Made by a program: the position numbers and the translations under genes. This document shows, one piece after another, positions 22,945 to 34,769 of a stretch of DNA of 64,000 nucleotides. Position 1 is the first letter of the stretch; each line of letters starts with the position of its first letter. This DNA is from Halichoerus grypus (taxonomy: Eukaryota; Chordata; Mammalia; Carnivora; Phocidae): assembly GCF_964656455.1 (NCBI RefSeq), contig NC_135717.1, forward strand, positions 137,840,308 through 137,904,307, given 5' to 3'. Below the pieces are notes generated by a model. That model saw nothing but the letters and a program-made list of their open reading frames with translations, had not been told where the DNA came from and did not search any database.

Positions 22945-23075
22945 AAGGAGTAATCTGTGGACCACCTGACTTAGAATCACCTAGAGTATTTATTAAAAAT
23001 GCTGATTCTTACGCCTCCCTTCTCCTGTCTAGCTACTATAAGAGAATCTCTGAGGATTACACATTCTCTCCACCT
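22945..23075 (+). mobile_element. hAT-type MER DNA repeat fragment
   Basis: GTGGACCACCTGACTTAGAATCACCTAGAG then TTAAAAATGCTGATTC follows the mammalian repeat whose consensus contains CATCACCTGGGAACTTGTTAGAAATGC. Relatives are at 47050 and 55590. The family is not assigned. Confidence 0.55.
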
Positions 23076-23204
23076 TCACCTTGTCAGCCCCTACCACACA
23101 GCAATGAGCAAATACTTGCATACACCCAGAACACTGTGTGACATCCTCAAATGTCAATGATTGATACTAGTTATCATGATCATTTTGGGGACCTAATAAA
23201 AAAA

Positions 23205-24175
23205 AAAAATACGTGATCTTTGTCCCTGGTTCCTGGCACAGAGCTCTAAAATTATTATTATTATTTATTTATTTTTTTTTTTGAAAGAAAGAGAGAGCAT
23301 CAGTCGGGGGGGGGGAGGGCAGAGGGAGAGGAAGAGAGAGAATCTCAAGGGCCTCATGCTCAGCACAGAGCCTGACACAAAGCTCGATCTCACGACTCTG
23401 AAATAATGACCTGAGCCAAAATCAAGAGTCAGACACTCAACTGACTGAGACACCCAGCTGCCCCCAGAGCTTCTAAAATTCTTAAAATTTACTCTCTTTT
23501 TTTATGCTAATAAGGTGACTCATGGAGGGGCCCTAGATCTAGACTGCTTCAGCATGGAGGCTGGTTGCCAGGAAAACCAGCTGTGGAATTAAAAGGTTAG
23601 AACTTTTAGCCCCACCTCCACCTCTACCTCCAGGGAGGGGAAAGGGGCTAGAGACTGAAATCAATCACCAATGGCTATTGATTTAATCAATCACGCCTAC
23701 ATAATGAAACCTCCAAAAAAACCCCCAAAATGATGGGGTTCAGAGAGTTTCCTGGTTGGTGACCACATCCAGGTGATGGGAGGGCAGAATGCCAGGAGAG
23801 TGTACCACCCCCCTCCCCATACTTGCCCTGTGTATCTCTTCCATTTAGCTGTTCCTGAGTTATGTCCTTTATAATAAACAACAGTAAATAAATCACTTCC
23901 CTGAGCTCTGTAGACATTCTTGTGAATTCTTGAATCTGAAAGGGGATTGTGGGAACCCTTGAATTAGCAGTCAGCCAGGTAGAAGTGTGAGTAGGCTGGG
24001 GACCCTATTTGCAGCTGAGTCTGAAGTGGGGGCAGCCTTGTGGGACTGAGCACTTAACCTCTGGGGTCTATGCTAACTCTGGGTACTTAGTGTCAGAATT
24101 TAATTGGATTGGTGTACACCCACTTGGTGTCAGAGAATTAGAAATTTGCTTGGTGTTGGAATGATGTATTTGGTG
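23205..24175 (+). mobile_element. LTR-like interspersed repeat, group B, split by a SINE
   Basis: The same ordered blocks as 10090-10790: GGTTCCTGGCACAGAGCT, AATCACCAATGGCTATTG, ATTTAATCAATCACGCC, TCCTTTATAATAAAC and TAGTGTCAGAATTTAATTGG. Several TTGGTGTCAG/TTGGTGTTGG motifs near the 3' end (24122-24178) resemble a tRNA-Leu primer-binding site, which supports a retroviral LTR origin. Confidence 0.6.
23254..23464 (-). mobile_element. CAN SINE (older SINEC variant) nested in group B repeat
   Basis: Minus copy of the variant with AAAATCAAGAGTCAGACACTCAAC in the head. The host sequence CAGAGCTCTAAAATT / CAGAGCTTCTAAAATT flanks it. It carries a 10-base G run (about 23307-23316). Confidence 0.93.
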
Positions 24176-24179
24176 TTAG

Positions 24180-24597
24180 GAAAAAACTACACAATGATCT
24201 TACCTTAAAGTAACAAAGAAACCATGGAAAGAGAGAGTAAATCAGATACCAAGATAGTAAGATCATCTTAAAATCTTAATACCTTAACTTTCAATGATAC
24301 CTTCAATAAGTTAAAATATTCTAGAAATTTTCTAATTTCTGATTCCATATTTATATGGTTCTTAGAAAAATCAATTGTAAAGTACAGATATTTCTGTAGT
24401 ACCATATTCAAAGCAAGATATTTAAAAAATTTCCACCTCCCCTAAAATGTTCCAAGACATTATGTGTAAGGCAGTTAGTAATAATACTCAGAACATTGCA
24501 CCTGCAGAAATAAATGAGTGACACATTTGTAGATGTTGCTATCCATACATTATCTGTGAGAGGACACGGGGAGTTTCTGTAGTTTCCGCTTCACACA
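24180..24597. other. Unassigned DNA
   Basis: Nothing recognised. Confidence 0.4.
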
Positions 24598-24611
24598 TCA
24601 TTCCACTTCTT

Positions 24612-24810
24612 CTTTTTCTTTTTCTTTTTTTTTTTTTTTAGAGAGAGAGAGCACAAGTGGGTGTGGTGGGGAGGGGCAGAGGGAAAGAGAGAGAGAATCT
24701 CAAGCAGACTGTGTGCTGAGTGCAGAGCCCACCCGGGGCTTGATCCCACACCCCTGAGATCATGACCTGAACCGAAACTAAGAGTCTGACTGAGCCACCC
24801 AGGTGCCCCT
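24612..24810 (-). mobile_element. CAN SINE (older SINEC variant)
   Basis: Minus copy with the tail CTTTTTCTTTTTCTTTTTTT, then AGAGAGAGAGCACAAGTGGG and a head with CCGAAACTAAGAGTCTGACTGAGCCACC. The flanks ATTCCACTTCT and ATTCTACTTTG are a likely diverged target duplication. Confidence 0.93.
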
Positions 24811-24824
24811 ACCATTCTACTTTG

Positions 24825-27800
24825 TAATGGCAAAATGACAATTTTGTGAACAGCAAGAGAGAAAACTGAAGACTCTTTGATTCAAGAAAGGTAACGTTGG
24901 TGTTGCCATTTTGCCTCCAGGGACAAGTCCCAGTGGAGAGCAGCCTGTTCAACATCCATTGGAAGACTGCTGCACTCAGCTATTTACTCCCTGTCCCCTG
25001 TGGACGGGGGCTTCTAAAATTTCCTTCTTACTGCCTTGACTTTCTCTGGATCCCACGGTCTCGGACTGAGATTACTGGTTCCTATGAATGTGGACCACTC
25101 AGTATAAACAAATGCTTACTCTCTGTTTTTGTTTTTGTTTTTTGTCTTTATCTGTTTTTTTTCTGAGGGGCCAGCTTCCCCGCACCCTATCCTAGTCGTG
25201 CTGAAGGCCGCTCAACTTCCCAACCCAGAGCCTCCCACTCTCCTGGAAGACAGAGGCAGGAGAGAGATTAGAGGTTGGACTACAATATCAGGATTAAACA
25301 CTGGGTTGTTTTCTTCCCTTTCACATGTCAAATGGGAAGTACCGTTTGGCCAACTCACTTCACAGCATATGACAAGGAGACTGCCAGCAGAGACCATCTC
25401 CTTTTCTCTGATTCCCTTCTTAATCCTCCAAACATTTGAGGTCTTTGTCATTAGTAAATGAAGAGGCCATTTAAGCTGCTTCCTGAGAGGCCTTGAGGCT
25501 GAGGGGAAAGCATGGAGGGTGTTAGTAACCCCTCATATTTAAGTGTTCTTTAAATGTACACATATGTCTCATTTTAAAAACTAACTAGAACTCTCTAAGG
25601 CAGTCTGTCAAATAAAAGCATAGGAGTACAAGCCACATATATAATTTTAAAGTTTCTTGTTACCCCATTAAGTAAAAAGAAACCAGCGAAGTTAATTCCA
25701 ATATGCATTGCCTTACTACAGCCCCTTCTATTTAATCCAGCTGAAAATCTCACATAATATTCACGAATGGGTATGAAGGACGTAACAGCAAACCCTAGGA
25801 TAGGTAGTAAGTGACGTTGGGATAGATAACTGATGCTGTGCTACAGGAAGTAACCGAGCTTTGAAGTCATGGCAGGGATCCTTCCAGGCAGTTCTCAACA
25901 AGCTCTGTGGCTGTTCTCCTGACCCCTAAATCAGAGACTTCTGGAACACGGAGCAGATGTGTGTGGTCTGTATTTTTACAGAGCTGACATTGCATAGATC
26001 AATCCTATAATAAATAAGAAGAGAAATATCCAGAGTTCTAGGAAAATAGTGGTGAAACTTCTGTGTGACCCCTAATAAAAATCTGCCATCTAGATATTTT
26101 CAAGAGTGAAATTAAACCCAAATTGCAAACTAACAAAAATGCACACAGCAGATGTGATAGTGATGGGTAGGCGCTCTGAGACACAAGTAACGGTCAGAAC
26201 TGGTTTTGACCCCCAAATGAGCTTTGTCCCTGCACTTACAAAAAGCCTTCTGTTTCTCAGAGCTTTGGGGATTTTTACATTTGCAGAGAAAGGATTGTGG
26301 ACCTGTGTCTGCCTCCTCCTGAAATGTCACACATTTTGAAACGTACTTGTCCTTATTTGACTAAGCAATAAGACATAGTGTTCTCTGGAAAGAGAACTCT
26401 CCCTGCCACCCCTTTTATTACACATGGGACATTAATAAGGCAATGGTGAGCTCATCCTCCTAGCTTGGCTTCCTTCGCTGAGCTTCCAGATCAGTGGCAG
26501 TCAGAGCCTCCAGATCCATCAAGCAGACTGACCGATCCACTGGTCTTGGCTCTCACAGCTCTTTGCTGGCCTAGCATTTTAAGTCCTGAACAAGTTGGCA
26601 TCCAAAAGGAATCCCTTTTTCTGCTAATACCAAATACTATAAAAGCTTCCCTCACTCTCTGAGGACCTCTATTCCCCAGATGCTCTGCTTGCCAGTGAAA
26701 ATGCTTTCTTGGCCCACCAAATTTATACCACCTGTTAGAAATATAGGGCAATGGAGGGATTGATGCCAAGGAACCCTGTGCACCTGAATTCTGTTCTAGA
26801 GTGAAATACATAGACAGAAAATGACACTGGCAATGAAGCATGTTATATTTAGCTGGGCCCTGGCCCAAGCCCAAGCACATACTCTTGAGACCTAGAGTAG
26901 ACCACATGCAATTTGGTGAATGTATTTTACCCAGACTAGCCTGAGCTCTTAGCCCTTTTGTTTTAGGTTTGGGCCCTATCAAGGAAAAGGCATTCAGAGC
27001 CTACAGTACGGCCACACTCTTCCCTGCGGGGAGTGAAATGAGGGTGTATGGGGGGAGTGGGAGTTGCTGTGTACCTCCTAGGCGAGAGCATCCCTGATTT
27101 TTATTCTTTGACCCGTTGTTCTGTAGACTTAACTTCTAGGCTCATCTTAACTGGCCCTTTGGGATGAAAAGTACCCACACAGTCAGTGTCAGCAGAATGC
27201 TTTCCCCAAAACAGATTAATTTAAACACTTCCAATAACATTGTACTCACCAGAAACCTGTCACAGGGACTCTTCCTGCCCTTGAACATGTTGTTGAGGAA
27301 AGAGCAAAGAAACCAGGGAGGGTGGAACTCTGAGATTCTCATGGCCAACACGGTGGATGTTTAACAAAGGATGGTGGAATAAACAAAAATGGAGCAAGAC
27401 TTCTTATACTGGCAACCATCCCTTACCTCAGAATGTAGCATAGAGGGTGCTGCTCAAATCATGTGCTTACTTACCCCCTGGAGAAAAAAATAATCTCTTC
27501 AGTCTTGGGCTAATGGCAAACTAAGGCAGTTTAGAGACATAAATGCAGAATATGCTCCATTTGGAAACAAGGAATCCAAGTAAACCCCAATTTTCTCTTC
27601 ACTTGTATTTCTTTCTCCACTTTGGGAAGTAAATCAAAGCCATTGAAGATGTTGGCCCTGCCAAATGTATATCAACCTCAACACAGACTCTGTATAGAGG
27701 TCACCCTTTCATAAGAAAGAGCAACCCTGCAAAATATGTATTCTCATTCTACCCTCTGAATTAAAATCTTGGCCTAATGTACTTGTCTGCTTGTGTTGTT

Positions 27801-28232
27801 TTCAGAAGAGTCTAGACTTGAAATCTAATTATACTGCATAATTAGAACACTAATACTGATGTGATTCCATCAAGGCCTGTCTTCCTTTATAGGCCATATC
27901 CTGGCCTAGATTTGTCTTCATTCATAGTACTTGAGCCATCCTGACAAAATGCTCTGAATTAGTCCGGAAGAAATTCATTCTGATATGTGGTCTGATATGT
28001 GGTCTGTGTTCAGATCCAGACCTATCTTTAAGTCTCACTGGAAACTCACTGGTGACATGAGGGTCCTTTGTTGATTGAAATCCTATCACTGATTAGCCAT
28101 TGTAATTAGTTATTAGTACTCTTATTGATCAATACCATCACTGATTAGTGAAATACTATCACTGATACTCTTTTGTCAATTGTGTCATGACAGAAGTCTG
28201 AAATACCACCATCTATATAATTAATGAAAAAT
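24825..28232. other. Long stretch without recognised features
   Basis: About 3.4 kb. I find no SINE, L1, LTR, exon or RNA that I can support. Frames such as 24897-25166, 25129-25461 and 26491-26982 (minus) are unconvincing: no domain, no conserved-looking start, low-complexity ends. A 12-bp tandem duplication lies at 27980-28003, and three copies of a TATCACTGAT-like word lie at 28083-28165. Confidence 0.45.
27980..28003. repeat. 12-bp tandem duplication
   Basis: TCTGATATGTGG is repeated twice, head to tail and exactly. Confidence 0.9.
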
Positions 28233-28234
28233 CT

Positions 28235-28447
28235 GGGGTGCCTGGGTAGTTCAGTCAGTTAAATGTCAGACTCTTGGTTTCAGCTCAGGTCATGATCTCA
28301 GGGTTGTGAGACTGAGCCCCACATCAGGCTCGGCGCTCAGTGGGGAGTCTTCTTGGGATTCTCTCATTCCCTCTCCCTCTGCCCCTCCCTCCTCTCACTC
28401 TGTTTCTCTCAAATAAATAAATAAATAAATAAATGTTTAAAAAAAAT
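28235..28447 (+). mobile_element. CAN SINE (older SINEC variant)
   Basis: Plus copy with GGGTGCCTGGGTAGTTCAG, AGACTCTTGGTTTCAGCTC and ATCTCAGGGTTGTGAG, ending in (AAAT)n and poly(A). The CTCTTGGTTTCAG box marks the older variant. Confidence 0.95.
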
Positions 28448-28602
28448 CCAATTTGGGTCTTTATACAAGTGAAATCTTACTACCTTCCATGAATCACAAC
28501 TCCAAAAGAGAAATGTTTTAATTTTAGCATTTTGCCTGGAGGCCAAAAAAAAAAAAAAGATCCAGAATTTGCTCAGGCCTAATTTGATATTATTAATACT
28601 CT

Positions 28603-28730
28603 TTTACAGATGAGGAAACTGTACAGATAAGGTACAAAGTGTACCCATCGTACACATGAGGCACAAAGAGGTACCATAATGCTCAAGGTCACATAAATAA
28701 GAAAAGTAGCCTTGGAACTTGAAGAATTTG
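28603..28730 (-). mobile_element. MIR fragment
   Basis: TTTTACAGATGAGGAAACTG, GAGGCACAAAGAG, CTCAAGGTCACATAAATAAG follow the reverse MIR core. An extra ~30 bases (GATAAGGTACAAAGTGTACCCATCGTACA) look like a local duplication within it. Confidence 0.65.
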
Positions 28731-28774
28731 CCAACAGAAACTATATTCTTAATCATTATGTAAAACCACCTCTC

Positions 28775-29282
28775 ACTAATACCCTCCCTTACCAAGGTCC
28801 TAAAGCCTTCTATGATCTGACCCCACATACTTCTCTGGTCTCATTTATTGCCATGCTCATTCTATTCCAGGCACACTGGCCTCCTTGCTATTCCTTGGAT
28901 ATTTCTAATACACTCCCACCTCAGTCCCCAAAACTACTGTTCTCTTTACTTGCCAACCTCTACGCCCAAGTATCCTCATGACTCTCCTCCTTACTTCTTT
29001 TGGTGTCTATTCAAATGTCACTTCAACAAAGCAGCCTTCCTGACCTCTCTATCCATAAATGAATTCCTTTGCCCCTGCCTCTTCACTCTCTATTATTTTA
29101 ACATGCATTATTTCCCTTCATAGCACTTATTAATATTACACAGTTACCAATTTATTTATTTATTATCTATCTTCTCCAACCAGAAGGTAAGCTCCACAGG
29201 GCCAAGAATTTGACTCTTGTATTACTGGCTCCTAGAACAGGTCTTGCACATACTAAGCCCTCAATAAATATTGGTTGTGTGC
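28775..29282 (+). mobile_element. L2 LINE 3' region (~500 bp)
   Basis: CAAGGTCCTAAAGCCTTCTATGATCTGACCCC, CTTCAACAAAGCAGCCTTCCTGACC, AGGTAAGCTCCACAGGGCCAAG and ACTAAGCCCTCAATAAATATTGG follow the L2 3' end and terminus in order. Open frames at 28712-28981 and 28848-29123 are degenerate L2 coding remnants, not genes. Confidence 0.85.
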
Positions 29283-29559
29283 AAGAAGGAAGGAAGAACT
29301 GGTAGAATGGAGTGAGCAAGATTAAGTAATTCTTTGAAATTATGATACTGGTTGTACAGTCAGTAAGGATTTCTAACCCCAATCACACCAACACATGACG
29401 TCCATAATTTTCTCATGTGTAACTCGAAAGGTTTCCTTATGTCATTTCCTGAAGTGGATAAGGAATGTAGCTCTAACTTTCAAAGTGCCTAAGGATGGGG
29501 ATAATACAAATTAGTTCTTTAATTACTATTGTATTCACAAACCCTAATTTATGAGGCTC

Positions 29560-29630
29560 TTTATAGGGTCCAAGCACTGAGTTAAGCACTCTACATGGTT
29601 TATCACATTTTATGGCCAGAACATGGCTTT
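29560..29630 (-). mobile_element. MIR (outer element, first half)
   Basis: AAGCACTGAGTTAAGCACTCTACATGGTTTATCACATTTTATGG is the reverse MIR 3' part. It stops where another MIR in the opposite orientation begins. Confidence 0.65.
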
Positions 29631-29654
29631 TGATTTTTCAATAGGGACTGTTTA

Positions 29655-29880
29655 CATATATGAGCCCTGGGGTCAGCCTGCCCAGATTAAAAACCCGAAT
29701 CCACCAACTGACTCGCCATGTGGCTTTGTTTATTATCTGCAAAGAGGACATGATATGATATTAACTGTACATAACTAACAGAGTTGCTTTGAGGCTTACA
29801 TGAGATCATGCATGTGAAACACTTTACACAGAGTCAAACATTGGCACATAGCAAACATTCCAAATCTTAGCTATTATTAC
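29655..29880 (+). mobile_element. MIR (inner element)
   Basis: GAGCCCTGGGGTCAGCCTGCCCAGATT, ATGTGGCTTTGTTTATTATCTGC, GAGTTGCTTTGAGGCTTACATGAGATCATGCATGTGAAACACTTTACACAGAGTC, CATAGCAAACATTCC form a nearly full plus-strand MIR. Confidence 0.75.
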
Positions 29881-29992
29881 CCCCATCTTCCAGATCAGAA
29901 AACCAAGGCTGAAAGCAATTAAATAACTTGCCCAAGGTCACAAACAACTAAAAAGTAGCATTGGGATTTAAACCTGGCACTGTTGAACACCA
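29881..29992 (-). mobile_element. MIR (outer element, second half)
   Basis: CCCCATCTTCCAGATCAGAAAACCAAGGCTGAAAG, TAACTTGCCCAAGGTCACA, GGGATTTAAACCTGGCACTG continue the reverse MIR from where 29630 left off. Confidence 0.75.
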
Positions 29993-30329
29993 AAGATTTT
30001 TTTGGCTGAACATCTTTTCTGCCTTTCCTAGTCTAGCTTTGTGTTCAAAGAGTTTCCAGAGAAGTAAATATAGTGTAGGAAACTGTACCAACTTGGCTAG
30101 CATTCTCTTTTAAGATAGTAAAGGTAAATGTTTGAGAACTTACACAAGGCATTATTACATATTTGTAAATAGAACTAGGCTGAACAGTGGTGGACTTGAA
30201 AGCCATGGATATTTACATGTCTGTCTAGAAAAAGTTGATCACATTTGATTGTTACCTAAATGTGAATAAATAATGCTTCTAGAAGACTACCTTTATAATT
30301 TGGGCTAGGCAATGATTTATCTTTTTTTT

Positions 30330-30524
30330 CTTTCTTTAAATTTGATTATTATTTTTTAAAGATTTAACCATTTATTTGAGAGAGAGAGAGAGAGATCGAT
30401 TACACAAGAGCAGAGGGAGGGGCAAAGGGAGAGAATCCCAAGCAGACTCCCTGCCCAGCGGGCCCGATCCCACGAATGTTCAACTGACTCGGATGTTCAA
30501 CTGACTGAGCCACTCAGGCACCCC
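30330..30524 (-). mobile_element. CAN SINE, internally rearranged
   Basis: Minus copy with (GA)n and AGCAGACTCCCTGCCCAGCGGGCCCGATCCCACG. The following GATCATGACCTGAGCC segment is missing, and ATGTTCAACTGACTCGG / ATGTTCAACTGACTGAG is a 17-bp tandem repeat in its head. Confidence 0.92.
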
Positions 30525-30737
30525 ATCTTTTCTCTTTTTAAAGATTTATTTATTTATTTTAGAGAGAGAGCATGTGTGCATGCACAAGTGGTGGGAGTGA
30601 CAGAGGGAGAGAATCTCAAGCAGACTCCCCACTGAGCACGGAACCTGATGTGGGGCTCGATCTCACAACCCTGAGACCACGACCTGAGGCAAAACCAGGA
30701 ATCAGACCCTTAACCAACTGAGCCACCCAGGCACCCC
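30525..30737 (-). mobile_element. CAN SINE (SINEC), abutting the previous one
   Basis: Complete minus copy ending GAGCCACCCAGGCACCCC. Immediately after it AGGCAATGATTT (30738-30749) repeats the L1 sequence found before the first SINE (30307-30318), so the pair is bracketed by one host duplication. Confidence 0.94.
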
Positions 30738-31030
30738 AGGCAATGATTTCTTAAGACATAAAGAACACTAGCTATAAATAAATTGGACTATGTAAAATTA
30801 AGAATGTCTTTTCACCGAAAGACACCATTAAGAGAATGAAAAGTAAAGCCACAGAGTAGAAGAAGGTATTTGAAATACTTATAACCACACAGAATTCTTA
30901 TCTGGAATATATAAAGAATCCTATAAACCAATAAGAAAAAGCCAAGTGACCTAAGAGAAGAGTAGGCAAAAGACATAGACAGGTACTTCACAAAAGAGAT
31001 CATCAAAATGGCCAATAAGCATATGTCTCT

Positions 31031-31727
31031 TTGTTTTGAAATCTACCAAGCCTGTGGCCTTCTAAATTAACGTCCAAGGATCAGAAAATCCAGAAAAGTC
31101 AAATGCTGTGCTGATGCTCTTAGAGGATCAAGCATTCCTAAGACAGAATCCTTGCTTGCGAGGATCATCTCATTAAAATACACAGCACAATAAAGCACAA
31201 GGTACACTGTGTAAAGATAAGGTTTAAAGCTCATGGTGGTAACAGCTTAATCCTGAGTAAAAGGAACAAGCAGGTTTCAGAGGAGGTGAGACTGAGCTGT
31301 GTCCTGATGGATGGTGAAATGCATGAGTAGATAATGAGCACCTCCCCACTTGAAGGGGCCTTGCAGGGGGTAGTGGGAAGGAAGGAAGGATAATAGGAAC
31401 AAGTCTGCACCATTCTCCAGTAGTGGAACCTTTTCAAGGACCCATAAGACATGGGACTCAACACACCAGGGGTCACTGTGCAAGGACTGGAAAAGAGAAG
31501 TGATCCAAAGGCAGTTCCTCTTGTGTGAACTCACTCCATCTACCAGTGGACTAGACCTGGCTTCTGTTCTTCGTTACTCTCTGCATCCTTCCTTTCAATT
31601 TTTAAACAGGCATCTGCTTGTAGGCCACTGAAATAGATTCTTCTTGGTTGTCCCATGTTTTTTTCAGAGCCCAGTTTTGATCTGACATCATTACAACCAG
31701 TTTGGGTTTTGACTCTGTGTCTTGAGT
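31031..31727. other. Unassigned DNA; possible L2 trace
   Basis: CAGAGGAGGTGAGACTGAGCTGTGTCCTGATGGATGG at about 31277-31315 resembles the reverse L2 3' region. The remainder is unrecognised. Confidence 0.35.
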
Positions 31728-31740
31728 GAAGTCACCTTTT

Positions 31741-31942
31741 TTTTTTTTTTTTTTTAAGATTTTATTTATTTATTTGAGAGAGAGAGTGAGAGAGAGAGAG
31801 AGCACAAGAGGGGGGAGCGGGAGAGGGAGAAGCAGACTCCCTGCTGAGCAGGTAGCCCGATGCGGGACTCGATCCCAGGACTCCAGGATCATGACCTGAG
31901 CTGAAGGCAGTCGCTCAACCAACTGAGCCACCCAGGCGCCCC
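31741..31942 (-). mobile_element. CAN SINE (SINEC), young-looking
   Basis: Minus copy with a long T tail, close to the family type throughout (GGGACTCGATCCCAGGA, AACTGAGCCACCCAGGCGCC). Target duplication GAAGTCACCTTTT / GAAGTCACTTTTA at 31728-31740 and from 31943. Confidence 0.97.
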
Positions 31943-31956
31943 GAAGTCACTTTTAT

Positions 31957-33722
31957 ATAGGTTGTCAGCCAGTAGTCTCTGGAAGCTTTGGGACAGGGAG
32001 AATATGCCCTGTTAGCTAACTTGCCCTGGGTGTAAGACAAAAAGTGCTGCTCCTCTAAAAGGTTTCCAGTGTTCAGCTTCACAGAAATGAAAATACTGTC
32101 AGCTGGTCGGCAAGAATCTCAAAACAGCCCCTTTGTCTCTGGGTCAGGGCAGTCAGGTCGGCCTCCTTTGCTGTTCGTCTTTCCAGTTTTAGGCACAATA
32201 GTCTTACTGTTCTCCAGAAAACAGGGAAATGCTCTTCGAGCCATTTGGTAAAGGGATTTAAAAAAAAAAAAGAAGAAGAAGAAGAAATTATGTGACTTTC
32301 CAGCAAAAATAAATCATTTCTAAGTGAGTCTTCAATGGGATCGCAAGGACAGCCTCCTGAACGAAGAACGAGCACAGGTGCATGATGCTCGCTGGCATGT
32401 TTTGCTCCAGTCCATCTGGGTTGTAAGGATTTGGGTCCACTATTTTCTTTTGGTGTTTCCTTCCCTTTTTTGGAGTCATAATAAATTATCTGTAAATAGC
32501 AACTCCCTTCCCTAATCTTCCTTATGGTCTTGTTTAGGAAGGGTTACAAGCAGGGGAGAACAATGAGACTTTAGTAAAGATCTTAATTGGATTCCTGAGG
32601 AAAAAGGGAAACTGAAAAAGATTTTAAAAGTGGCTTAAGTTCTTCAACAAACTTTCAAAGCAGATTAGAAATCACCATGGGGGAAATATTAATGGATAGC
32701 TCCAGGGAGACAGAGGTGACTCAGGGATAGGGATACTGAACTTGGGCTGTCGGCTAGATTCTGAGCCCTCATGTCCCATGTCATCCACCACATCTGAGCT
32801 TGTGTCTGTTTTACACATTGATATTCCATGGAAGATTTGTTTGAAAAAATATTTTTTTAGTTTGGCAATCATTATTATTGTCCTTTCCCTTCTCATCTTC
32901 TAAGAATCTCTCAAAGGAACCCCAGCTCTTTAATCTGGTGCCCCTTAAAACTGCAAGCACCACCCTTAGACATGGGCAAGCAGACCACCTGTCTAAGGCT
33001 CTGTGACAAAGGGGGCTGTATGTGTTAGAGTGCCTTCCTCCAAGCTTTCTGAGTCTCTGCCAGTGCCTGGGACTGGTGCCGCAAGCCCACATGGTTCCCA
33101 GCCCCTGTGTCTCCTCTTCAGAGAGCTCTCTGAAACTCTACTGGTGTGTGGGGTTGGCCAATTGTCTCAAAGAACTTTGGAGCTGGCCACTGTGGGACTG
33201 TTCTGGGGTTGCATGGCGGGATCCCAGGTCCAGGAGTGTAGCCTAACAGAGCACTCTTACTGGCCAGTGCAGCGCAGTATTTCTTTCACATGATCCTTCA
33301 GGACTGTGTTGCCCGCAGAGTGCAGACGCTCTGATTTGGGGTTAGTGACACTCGCAGCAGACATAAGAATTCAGGGCTTTCGGCTACTGACAGTCCACTG
33401 CCTTCCTTGGACTTGAGCTGCCTGTGTGAGCTTGTGCTTTGGCTCTCAAATGTCTATGCTCCGACCGCAGTCCCGCCCTGGCCCCAGCACCCCAGGTTAT
33501 TGGCAGGAGTAGCAGGAATCCGTTACCTCCAACCTCTTGCTTCTGGCACCCACGGCAGCCACCCCGTTTCTTTTTTAGGCTATGCACCACATGTCAGGGA
33601 GTCTCCTAGGAGTGACCAGGCCTGTCTCCTCTGAGGGCTTTTGAAATTATTGCTGCGCAATAGCAACGGGCCCTCAGATCAATGTCCTTCTCTCCTTGTG
33701 ATTGATATGGTGGCATTGTGCT
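31957..33722. other. Unassigned DNA, GC-richer at 32930-33620
   Basis: No recognised gene or repeat. The part at 32930-33620 is GC-richer with overlapping frames on both strands (for example 33003-33293) but no clear product. A small (AAG)n tract lies at 32270-32285. Confidence 0.4.
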
Positions 33723-33737
33723 CTCCCAGGTTGTTCT

Positions 33738-33914
33738 TTTTTTTTATTATTTGAGAGGAGAGAGAGAGAGCACAAGCAGGAGGAAAGGCAGAGGGAGAGG
33801 GAGAAGCAGACTCCCCGCTGAGCTGGGAGCCAGACATGGGACTCGATCCCAGGACCTGAGATCATGACCTGAACTGAAGGCAGCCGCTTAACCGATTGAG
33901 CCGCCCAGGCACCC
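33738..33914 (-). mobile_element. CAN SINE (SINEC)
   Basis: Minus copy lacking part of the AATAAAATCTT tail. Flanked by CTCCCAGGTTGTTCT / CTCCCAGGTGGTTCT (33723-33737 and 33915-33929). Confidence 0.95.
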
Positions 33915-33929
33915 CTCCCAGGTGGTTCT

Positions 33930-34769
33930 AAAGGCCTGCCCGACAGAGGATGGACATTGCTTGACTAGTGGGACCCTGCTCTTCCCAGCAGTCCCACAGG
34001 CTCCTTTCCTATCCTCTTTGCAGGTGGTGGTGTGGAAGGCACCAGTGGGATCAACACCAAAAGAGACGACATTCTAGAAATGCAGGGATTACAGCCTAAA
34101 GAGTTCAAGAGAAAGCATGGCTGGAATATGTGCTATTTTACATTTAAGATATAAAATTCTGATCAATAAATGTCACACGAGCAGAAAACGAATTATGGCT
34201 CACATTTTCCTGCATACTCTGGGCAAGACTTGCATTTGTGGTCATTGTCAATGACACACCATAACAACCCCTGAGAGAAGCATTGGAAGAGGTATTCAGA
34301 GGCAGCACAATAGATGATGCCACATCGTGAGTGATGATGTAACCAGCATGAAATAACGGATGTTAGCAAGTTACAGGAGCAAAAAGATCTGTATTACTTC
34401 TATACCAATAACTCACAAAGAGCCATAGCATTGTGAGTAATAACTGCTTTGTTACCTTTTTCTTGAAGTGGAGGACATAAATTAGCCAGGAACCACGTAT
34501 CCAACATGAAAGAGCATGAAGAGATAGTTCCTGGACCTGAACAGGAACAGACAGGGCCCTGGATCCTACAATCTTTTCATGCACTCATTGGATAGAAAAC
34601 AATTATGAGAATCTCTATTCCACCCATTTCTTAAACCATCAGTTAATCATTTTTTATGGGCTCAAAAACTTGGTAATACACTTTCAATCATTTTTATATA
34701 GACAGGGTTCCCCCAAAACTTTGCCCAGGGACTCACACATTCTAGAGATAGACCTGCTGAGCCCCTTAC
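33930..34769. other. Unassigned DNA
   Basis: Nothing recognised. Confidence 0.4.

Larger units (their letters stand above)
30255..31030 (+). mobile_element. L1 LINE ORF2 fragment (L1M type), split by two SINEs
   Basis: CTAGAAGACTACCTTTATAA and GGGCTAGGCAATGATTT before the SINEs, then TTCTTAAGACATAAAGAACACTAGC, AAAGACACCATTAAGAG, TCTGGAATATATAAAGAATCC, CCAATAAGAAAAAGCC and TCACAAAAGAGATCATCAAAATGGCCAATAAGC after them are consecutive pieces of L1 ORF2 in sense orientation. Frame disrupted. Confidence 0.85.

Noticed and set aside
26491..26982. 163-codon minus-strand frame, the longest in the window
   Set aside because: No recognisable domain or neighbouring exon signal. A frame of this size is expected by chance in 64 kb on six frames.
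32930..33640. GC-richer block considered as an exon cluster
   Set aside because: CpGs are sparse, frames on both strands are equally open, and no product or splice arrangement is recognisable.
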